DNA from: Mesorhizobium sp.
GTDB lineage: Bacteria; Pseudomonadota; Alphaproteobacteria; Rhizobiales; Rhizobiaceae
DNA length: 64,000 nt
Assembly (NCBI GenBank): GCA_004020365.1
Contig: SAQR01000030.1
Location: 1 to 64,000 of the forward strand
Reading direction: 5' to 3'
A program made the translations under genes and the position numbers. Under the pieces are notes generated by a model. It ran no database searches and had not been told where the DNA came from. It saw nothing but the letters and a program-made list of their open reading frames with translations. Shown here in pieces: positions 57,214 to 64,000 of this stretch (its first letter is position 1; each line of letters begins with the position of its first letter).

Positions 57214-58986
57214 TCAGGCGGCCGCGTCCGTGATGGTGCGGCTGAGGCGGCGGACTTCCTCGTCGTTGAGCAGGCCGCCGGCGCGCAGCAGGCTGGCGAA
57301 GCGGCCATTGCGCATCGACAGTTCGGCAAAGCCACCCATTTCAACCACCTTGCCCTTGTCCATGAAGACGACCAGATCGGCATCACGAACAGTGGTCAGG
57401 CGGTGGGCGATGATGAAGGTGGTGCGGCCGCGCCGCAATTCGTCGATCGCTTCCTTGACGCGGTCTTCCGTCTCGACGTCAAGCGCGCTGGTCGCCTCAT
57501 CGAGCACCAAGATGGGTGAATCCTTCAGCACGGCGCGCGCGATTGCGATACGCTGGCGCTCGCCGCCCGAAAGTTGTCCACCGCGTTCGCCGACAACCGT
57601 ATCGTAGCCGTTGCTCTTCGACAGGATGAAATCCTGCGCGGCAGCGGCATTGGCGGCGGCGTGGACCTCATCATAGGTCGCCTCGGCGCGCCCGACGCGG
57701 ATATTGTCCTCGATCGAGCGGTTGAGCAGGCCCGCATCCTGGAACACGGTGGCGATCGAGTGGCGCAGCGACTTGCGGGTCACCGTGCGGGTATCGATGC
57801 CATCGATCAGGATACGGCCACTGGACGGCGAAAAGACGCGCTGCAAGAGATTGATCAGCGTGGTCTTGCCTGCGCCCGTCGGACCGACGATGGCCACGGT
57901 CTGGCCGGCATGGACCTCGAACGACACATCGTTCACGCCCTGCCCCGAATTGGCGAATTCGAAGTTGACGTTTTCGAAACGCACATGACCAGTGACGTTG
58001 ACCAGGTCACGCAAACCGTCCGGCTCGGCGGCGTCGGCCGCGGAGTCCTCAAGCCGATAAAATTCCTCGAGCTTGGCCCTGGCTTCCGAAATCTGGTTGG
58101 CGAAGGCCGACATCTGGTCGAGCCGGGCAATCAGCAGCGTGGCAAAGCCGGTGAAGGCGATGACGTCACCGATACGCAATTGGCCATGCATGACCAGATA
58201 GGAGCCGATCAAAAGCACGACCATCATCGAAATGGTCGACGACAGGCGGTGAAGAGCGTTGGCCAATGCCCACCAGTCGAGCACCGGATACTGGGCGTCA
58301 AGCAGGTTCTTGACGTAGCGCTTCAACGCGTCGGTCTCGTGGCCGATGCGATTGTAGCTCTGCAGCACGGCGACATTGCTGACCGAGTCGCTCACATGCG
58401 CGAACACCTGGTGAAAGTGCCGCTCCACGGACGCCTGGCCTTCCCTGGTACGACGCATCACCAGCCGGCCGATTCCGACGTAGAGCGCGCCCAGTGCCAG
58501 CAGCACCATCGACATGCGAATGTCCATGCTGAGCGCCGTCGGCACCAGCAGAACCAGTGCGACAACAGTCGACAAATGCTGCCTCATGAACTCGAGCCAG
58601 AGGCTGAACAAGGTCTCGACCGCGCGCAGCAGCGTATGCAGCGAATTGGAGGTGCCGCGCTGATGATGCCAGGCAAGCGGCATGGTGATCACGCGCTCGA
58701 ACGACTGGCAAAGAACCTCGCTGCGCCTGGCGTGCGCAAAACGGTCTGCGCCGCGCGCCACCAGGACGAAGGCGACGACGTTGAAGACGCCGATGCCGGC
58801 CCAAAGGCCGAGCGTCGAAAAGACCGAGCCGCCGTCCGAAATGGCGTCGATCACCCGTCCGAACATGATCGGCTCAAGGATGGCGATAATCGCAAGCGCG
58901 ACATTCGCCCCACAGATAAACGCGACGCGTTTTCTGTCGGCAGCGAGATAACCGAGCGCTCTCCAGTAGATTTGCAGAAGGGACAC
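57214..58986 (-). CDS. ndvA: Cyclic beta-1,2-glucan exporter (ABC transporter)
   Basis: A 590-residue half-size ABC exporter: six transmembrane helices (about 1-310) followed by an ATPase (about 335-575) with Walker A GPTGAGKTT, signature LSGGERQRIA, Walker B ILVLDEATSALD and the H-loop FIIAHRL. The N-terminus MSLLQIYWRALGYLAADRKR and the position behind ndvB identify it as NdvA. It starts with GTG 58986. Product: export of cyclic glucan to the periplasm, needed for osmotic adaptation and nodule invasion in rhizobia. Confidence 0.95.
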   Translation of the reverse strand: MSLLQIYWRALGYLAADRKRVAFICGANVALAIIAILEPIMFGRVIDAISDGGSVFSTLGLWAGIGVFNVVAFVLVARGADRFAHARRSEVLCQSFERVITMPLAWHHQRGTSNSLHTLLRAVETLFSLWLEFMRQHLSTVVALVLLVPTALSMDIRMSMVLLALGALYVGIGRLVMRRTREGQASVERHFHQVFAHVSDSVSNVAVLQSYNRIGHETDALKRYVKNLLDAQYPVLDWWALANALHRLSSTISMMVVLLIGSYLVMHGQLRIGDVIAFTGFATLLIARLDQMSAFANQISEARAKLEEFYRLEDSAADAAEPDGLRDLVNVTGHVRFENVNFEFANSGQGVNDVSFEVHAGQTVAIVGPTGAGKTTLINLLQRVFSPSSGRILIDGIDTRTVTRKSLRHSIATVFQDAGLLNRSIEDNIRVGRAEATYDEVHAAANAAAAQDFILSKSNGYDTVVGERGGQLSGGERQRIAIARAVLKDSPILVLDEATSALDVETEDRVKEAIDELRRGRTTFIIAHRLTTVRDADLVVFMDKGKVVEMGGFAELSMRNGRFASLLRAGGLLNDEEVRRLSRTITDAAA

Positions 58987-59346
58987 TTCAGCTACTCCGG
59001 CAAATTGTTATTGTGCACTGCATCATTTTCTGACTCGTACTCGTTGACGTGTCGCGAAACAATGCCCTCGTACCCCTTCAGTTCCCAATTCGCGAACAAA
59101 AGATGGCGACGCTGCGAAATCTGTCGTGATCACCTAACGGTTTGAGAAGAAAGGTAAAATGTCAGCCTTGCGGCAAAATCGTGGCAGGCCGGAAGCACTG
59201 CCGAAATTTTAATCAGCAACTCGGCATGTACGAATCCCAAAAGCCTGCATCGGCTTTTGGGAAATCTCATGCGCAATAGAATTGGTCGAGCAACTTTAAA
59301 TAACGCACATTCTCAAGATATACAAAGACGCTCCAAATCCTTGAAG
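58987..59346. other. Intergenic stretch between ndvB and ndvA
   Basis: 360 bases, relatively AT-rich, with the hairpin at 59235-59262 and otherwise no gene. It probably holds the ndvA promoter, so the two genes may be separate transcripts. Confidence 0.5.
59235..59262. terminator. Hairpin downstream of ndvB
   Basis: TCCCAAAAGCC (59235-59245) and GGCTTTTGGGA (59252-59262) form an 11-bp stem with a 6-base loop, 85 bp beyond the ndvB stop. Probably a terminator. Confidence 0.65.
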
Positions 59347-62300
59347 CTACGCCGGTATCCTGACGACCAGATCGGCCTTGTCGCCGGCTTTCGGCTCGAA
59401 AGACGAAGCCTTCGTCTTTTTACCATTTACCTCGAGCGAGACGGCTTTGGCCTTCTTGTCGCGGACAACCTCAACCCTGAGCTCGGCCCCCAGCACCTTG
59501 AGCGTTGCCACATAGCCATCCCAATGGCTGGGCAGTTTCGGCCTGAACTGGATGCGCTCGCCCCTGCGCTCGATGCCGAGGATGCCTTCGACCGCCGCGC
59601 GATAAAGCCAGCCGGCCGAGCCGGTATACCAGGTCCAGCCGCCGCGGCCGCCCTTGCCTTGCCCGGCGTAGACGTCTGCTGCGACGACATAAGGCTCGAC
59701 GCGGTAGTGCTCGGCAGCGGCCTCGTCGAGCGCATGGTTGACCGGGTTGAGCATCGAGAAACAGCGGTAGGCGTCGTCGACGCGCCCCATTTCGGCGAGC
59801 GCAATGACGAACCACGTCGCCGCGTGGGTGTACTGGCCGCCGTTTTCACGGACACCCGGCGGGTAGCTCTTGATGTAGCCTGGGTTCTGTTCCGTCCTGG
59901 AGAAGGGCGGGGTGAAAAGCTTGACGATGTTGAGCTCGTCGTCGACGAGCATTTTCATCGCCTGCTGCATCGCCGTCGTCGATCGCGCCGGATCGCCCTC
60001 GCCCGACAGCACGCTCCACGACTGCGCAATCGAGTCGATCTTGCACTCCTGCGAGTTGCGCGACCCCAGCGGCGTGCCGTCGTCGAAGCTGCCGCGACGA
60101 TACCATTCACCGTCCCAGGCCGTGCTTTCCAGCGCCCGCTTCAGCACGCTTGCGTGTTTTGTCCAGGCTTGCGCGCGCTTGGCGTCGCCTTCCGCCTTGG
60201 CGACAGCTGCAAAGTCGCCCAGCGTCTTCAGCAGGAACCAACCCAGCCAGACGCTCTCGCCCTTACCCTGCTCGCCGACACGGTTCATGCCGTCGTTCCA
60301 GTCACCGCCGAGGATCAGCGGCAGTCCGGCGGGGCTGCTGCGCTTGATGGCAAGGTCAAGCGCGCGCGCGCAATGATCGTAGAGTGAAGCGGTCTTCTTC
60401 GATATCTCGGGGGTGAAAAAGGCGTCGTGCTCACCTTCTTCCAGCGGCGGCCCTTCGATGAAGGGCAGTTGTTCCCTGAGGATCGCCGTATCCCCGGTCA
60501 CCAGAAAGTAGTGTGCCGTGGCGTGGGCGAGCCAGACCACGTCGTCGGAAATCATGGTGCGGACGCCTGCCTCGGTTCGCGGCAGCCACCAATGCTGCAC
60601 GTCGCCTTCGGGGAATTGCCGCCGCGCCGCGTTGAGGATCTGGTCGCGCGCCAGTTTCGGATCATGGAGAAGCAGCGCCAGCGTGTCCTGCAACTGATCG
60701 CGGAAGCCAAAGGCGCCGCTCGCCTGGTAAAACGCCGAGCGGGCGCGGATGCGGCAGGCAAGGCTCTGATAGGGCAGCCAGTGGTTGACCATCGCGTTGA
60801 GCGCCTTGTCCGGAGTCTCGACCTGGATGGTGTCGAGAAACCCTCGCCAGGTGCGTTCATTCTCAGTCAGCCGCTGATCGAAATCTTTGCTGCAATGATG
60901 CTGTACCAGCGCGCTGGCTTCGTCGGCAGAGGCTGCATCGCCGAGCAGCCAGAGCAGCGTCACGTCGCCGCCGGCCGGAATGTCGATGTCGCGTGCAATT
61001 GCCGCACAAGGATCGTCGCCCGCCTCGACGCGGCCCGACAGGCTTGCGCCGCTGAGCACGGCTTGCGGGAGTTCGCTGGTGCCGTTTCGGCCGATGAACT
61101 CGCCGCGGTCGGCCGTCACCGAGTGCGCCGCGCCGTCGGCGGCCAGGAAGGCGACCCGCTCGCTGAAATCAAGCCCGTAAGGATTTTGCGCCAGCAACGC
61201 GCCCGTCGCGGCATCCCTGGACGGAACGATGGTCGCCGCGGTGCGCGAACGATGGCTGCCAAGAACCCATTCCGCATAGGCATAGACTCGCAGGCGCGCC
61301 GGCGCCGAACCGGAATTCTGGATGCGCAACCGGGAGATTTTCACCGGATCGACGGAATCCACCACATGGGTAAGGTCCATCGACAGCGGCCCGCGCTTCG
61401 AACGGAAGGTCGAAAACCCCTGCCCGTGCCACGTTTCGTAGGTCATGGCAGGATCGCGGACGACGGCGGCCAGCGGCGAGAACGCCCGGCCGCTGGCATG
61501 GTCGTAAATATAGATGCCCTCGCCTGGCCGGTTGGTGACCGGGTCGTTCGCCCACGGCGTCAGTTGATAGTCGCGGCTGTTTCGGCTCCAGGTGAAGGCA
61601 GCGCCTTCAGCCGAAACGTGGAAACCGAACGAGGCGTTGGAGACGACGTTGATCCAGGGCTGCGGCGTCGTGCGCCGGCCAGCAAGGCGCACGACATAGT
61701 GACGTCCGTCACCCTCGAAGCCGCCAAAACCGTTCCACTGGTTGAGCCCGCTGCCGTCGGCACTGTCTTCGAACGAGGCTTGCGCCCACGTCTGTGGCGC
61801 CGGCTGAGACGGTTCACGAAGCGCTGCTGCACCCGCCGGCTGCAAGGCGTCCCGCGCTTGCAGCGCAGCGGCCTCGGCGCGCTCGATCTGATCGAAGATG
61901 GTGCCGTTGCGCGTGTGCAGAACGACGCGAGCGGTGGCCAGCAGCGTCTTGTAGGTCGCCTCATCCATGAGGTCGCGGCGCAACGCGAAGATGTGCTGAC
62001 GGGGTCCTAGCTCCTTGCCGCGCAGGCGGCTGTTTTCGCACAGCGTCTCGACCGCCCGTTGCAGGTCCTGCACGTAGGACGAAGCCTGCTCGTTGACGAC
62101 GACAAAGTCGATCATCATGCCGCGGGCGCGCATGTATTCCTGGAAGCGGAGCGCCTGGGCAACGATTTCGAGATCCGCGACATCGCCGATCCTGACCAGG
62201 AAAATCGGAAAGTCGCCGGATATGCTGGTCGGCCATAGGCCCGATTGCCTACCGAGCCCGGAAGCGATCGATTCGGCCGGAAGCCGCAGGAACGGATCCG

Positions 62301-64000
62301 GATAGATCAGGTAGCGCGCCAGATTCTGCACATTGGCGGCATCGGCAAGGCTGAGACCGAGATGCCGGGTCTGCACCTGTGAACGGGTCCAGGCGAGCAT
62401 CGCCTGGCGCGCGAAGGCTTCCGGATGATCAAGCCGCGCAATGGCTTCTTCGAGTTCGGCACGGTTGGCGCCGACGGCAGTCCAGAAGGTCAGCGATATC
62501 TTCTTGTTGGCCGGCACGCGCACCTGGCGGCGAAGTGCCGCGACCGGATCCAGCGTGAAGCCGGAATGGCCGCCAAGCCTGGCGCCGGGATCGAATGCGG
62601 CGGCCTCGGTAATGGTGCGGCCGCGGCCGATGAAGGCGCGCCGGTCGGTTTCGGCCTCGGCGTCGCGCGTCGACCCAGACGGGTCGGTGACGAAATGCAC
62701 CATAGCGACATCAGGCTCGTCGGTTTCCCGCTTACGTCTGGTGGCGAAGATCGCTCCCTTATTCGCAGCGATTTCGGTTTCCACGAACATTTTCGAGAAC
62801 GCCGGATGCGCGTTGTCGGATGCTTCGGAGCCCAGCACCAGTTCAGCGAACGAGGTCACTTCGATATGCCGGTCGACCGGGCCGTCATTGTAGAGCGTCA
62901 CCCGCCGGCCTTCGCCATTTCCCTCCGAAACGACGATGCATTCGACCTCCGAACGCAGTGATCCCACTGACTTGACGAAGCTCGCCTTGTCGTCGGAGAA
63001 CAGCGTCCGCACCTCTTCGTTGGCGGCGCGCTTCGGCTCGGCGGTGGCCGACCACCAGTCGCCGGTGCCGGAGTCGCGCAGGAAGATATAGGAGCCAAGC
63101 CGATCCTCGGTCGGATCCGGCTGCCAGCGCGTGACGGCAAGCTCGCCCCAGCGACTATAGCCGGAGCCGGTCGCGGTAACCATGACCGAGTAGCGGCCAT
63201 TGGACATGACGCTGGTCGAACGCAGCGCCTTGAGCGGGTTGAGCACGATGCGCGTATCGGGGCTCTCGGCTTCCGTTTCGTCCTTCGAGCGTTCGTCGGC
63301 CTCGGTTCTGACGGTGGCGGTCGGGATGTCGCGCGGCGCTCTTTCCTGCAGCAGCAACTCGGCCGACTCGATCACCGGATCGCTGTGGAAGCGGTCGCGC
63401 AGGCGTCCTTCGAAGATGGCGTCGGCGACGGCGGCGATCGACATGCCGGAATGGTGGGCCATGTAGTTCAGCACGACGACATGGTCGGTGCCCTCCGGCA
63501 CGCGTTGCGGCGTGAAATCGACCGCATCGTAGAAGCCGTGCCGGCCAAGTGCGCCGAGCCGCCTCAGCCTGGCCAGGTTCTGCACCGATTCACGCGGGGT
63601 GAACTGCGCCGCCAGCACGGTCGCATAAGGGGCAATCACCGTGTTCTGGCCAAGACCTCGCTTGAGGCCCAGCCCAGGTACGCCGAAATTGGTGTACTGG
63701 TAGGTCAGTTCGCGATCGCGGGCGTTGTAGGCCGCTTCCGAAATGCCCCAAGGCACGTTCTTCGAGCGGCCGTACTGGATCTGGCGCTTGATGATGAGCT
63801 TGCTGGTCTGGTTGAGGATGCTGCCTTGCGGCTCCTTCATCACCAGCGGCGGCATCAAATACTCGAACATCGAGCCGGACCATGACATCAGCGCGCCCTT
63901 GAACCCGATCTCGACGATCGGCCGTCCGAGGTGGAACCAGTGCTCCGTCGGCAGATCGCCCTTGGCGATGGCGAACAGGCTGGTCAGCCGCGCCTCGGAA
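59347..64000 (-). CDS. ndvB: Cyclic beta-1,2-glucan synthase, C-terminal part (gene runs off the right edge)
   Basis: About 1550 residues of a protein that is usually close to 2800. The visible part includes a glucoamylase-like segment (EARLTSLFAIAKGDLPTE near the edge), two beta-sandwich repeats of the GH94 type (RDSGTGDWWSAT and later IYDHASGRAFSPLA) and the GH94 catalytic barrel with LGGDWNDGMNRVG (around 60284-60311). The frame stays open to base 64000, so the start and the glycosyltransferase (GT84) and membrane parts lie beyond it. It synthesises and trims cyclic glucan. Confidence 0.95.
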   Translation of the reverse strand, partial: SEARLTSLFAIAKGDLPTEHWFHLGRPIVEIGFKGALMSWSGSMFEYLMPPLVMKEPQGSILNQTSKLIIKRQIQYGRSKNVPWGISEAAYNARDRELTYQYTNFGVPGLGLKRGLGQNTVIAPYATVLAAQFTPRESVQNLARLRRLGALGRHGFYDAVDFTPQRVPEGTDHVVVLNYMAHHSGMSIAAVADAIFEGRLRDRFHSDPVIESAELLLQERAPRDIPTATVRTEADERSKDETEAESPDTRIVLNPLKALRSTSVMSNGRYSVMVTATGSGYSRWGELAVTRWQPDPTEDRLGSYIFLRDSGTGDWWSATAEPKRAANEEVRTLFSDDKASFVKSVGSLRSEVECIVVSEGNGEGRRVTLYNDGPVDRHIEVTSFAELVLGSEASDNAHPAFSKMFVETEIAANKGAIFATRRKRETDEPDVAMVHFVTDPSGSTRDAEAETDRRAFIGRGRTITEAAAFDPGARLGGHSGFTLDPVAALRRQVRVPANKKISLTFWTAVGANRAELEEAIARLDHPEAFARQAMLAWTRSQVQTRHLGLSLADAANVQNLARYLIYPDPFLRLPAESIASGLGRQSGLWPTSISGDFPIFLVRIGDVADLEIVAQALRFQEYMRARGMMIDFVVVNEQASSYVQDLQRAVETLCENSRLRGKELGPRQHIFALRRDLMDEATYKTLLATARVVLHTRNGTIFDQIERAEAAALQARDALQPAGAAALREPSQPAPQTWAQASFEDSADGSGLNQWNGFGGFEGDGRHYVVRLAGRRTTPQPWINVVSNASFGFHVSAEGAAFTWSRNSRDYQLTPWANDPVTNRPGEGIYIYDHASGRAFSPLAAVVRDPAMTYETWHGQGFSTFRSKRGPLSMDLTHVVDSVDPVKISRLRIQNSGSAPARLRVYAYAEWVLGSHRSRTAATIVPSRDAATGALLAQNPYGLDFSERVAFLAADGAAHSVTADRGEFIGRNGTSELPQAVLSGASLSGRVEAGDDPCAAIARDIDIPAGGDVTLLWLLGDAASADEASALVQHHCSKDFDQRLTENERTWRGFLDTIQVETPDKALNAMVNHWLPYQSLACRIRARSAFYQASGAFGFRDQLQDTLALLLHDPKLARDQILNAARRQFPEGDVQHWWLPRTEAGVRTMISDDVVWLAHATAHYFLVTGDTAILREQLPFIEGPPLEEGEHDAFFTPEISKKTASLYDHCARALDLAIKRSSPAGLPLILGGDWNDGMNRVGEQGKGESVWLGWFLLKTLGDFAAVAKAEGDAKRAQAWTKHASVLKRALESTAWDGEWYRRGSFDDGTPLGSRNSQECKIDSIAQSWSVLSGEGDPARSTTAMQQAMKMLVDDELNIVKLFTPPFSRTEQNPGYIKSYPPGVRENGGQYTHAATWFVIALAEMGRVDDAYRCFSMLNPVNHALDEAAAEHYRVEPYVVAADVYAGQGKGGRGGWTWYTGSAGWLYRAAVEGILGIERRGERIQFRPKLPSHWDGYVATLKVLGAELRVEVVRDKKAKAVSLEVNGKKTKASSFEPKAGDKADLVVRIPA

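Overview
The window is GC-rich chromosomal DNA from an alphaproteobacterium of the Rhizobiales, most likely Mesorhizobium or a close relative. The evidence is the ndvB-ndvA pair for cyclic beta-1,2-glucan, a DUF982 protein, a Bpt leucyltransferase, an SthA transhydrogenase, the guaB / rlmE / ppx neighbourhood, and several families of short palindromic intergenic repeats of the kind that litter rhizobial genomes. I see no transposase, integrase, CRISPR array or plasmid-type gene. This is a core-genome stretch with small accessory patches, not a genomic island.

Layout. 0-6.4 kb: polyphosphate kinase 2, an aldo/keto reductase, a MocR-type regulator, and a compact redox group of rubredoxin, PaiB-like flavoprotein and FAD rubredoxin/ferredoxin reductase. 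6.4-12.1 kb: small proteins, an MFS exporter, a DUF423 protein, then a LacI-type regulator facing two tiny paralogous genes, with four copies of one 14-bp operator-like sequence between and within them, and an OpgC-like membrane acyltransferase. 12.2-20.7 kb: a hydrolase, sthA, an RDD protein, bpt, a DMT transporter, an AI-2E-family permease and parC. 21-30 kb: an exported protein, aspS, a GNAT protein, an arsR-SRPBCC-tfoX-membrane protein operon, an MFS transporter and rnd. 30-38 kb: guaB, a DHA2-type MFS transporter, rlmE, ppx/gppA, a UPF0104-type membrane protein and tRNA-Gln(CTG). 38-47 kb: a lipoprotein, a CHASE-PAS-GGDEF-EAL c-di-GMP protein, a methyltransferase, an NTF2-like protein and the large metH. 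47-54 kb: a six-gene overlapping operon (DUF4129-like, DUF4350-like, MoxR ATPase, DUF58, SpoIIM-like, RDD). 54-64 kb: D-lyxose isomerase, a D-threonine-aldolase-like enzyme, ccmC, ndvA and the 3-prime part of ndvB, which runs off the right end.

Functional links. Both polyphosphate synthesis (ppk2) and a Ppx/GppA phosphatase are present. NdvB makes and NdvA exports periplasmic cyclic glucan, and an OpgC-like protein 45 kb away could add succinyl groups to it. The MoxR operon looks like a membrane-associated chaperone and von Willebrand-type protein system. The most original signal is the LacI-type regulator with its operator array and the two 47- and 54-residue paralogs. Other regulatory candidates are a perfect 16-bp palindrome over the arsR start and an ACATAAAG inverted repeat upstream of metH. 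At least four repeat families are recognisable; two repeats (next to parC and ppx) contribute to the stop codon of the adjacent gene.
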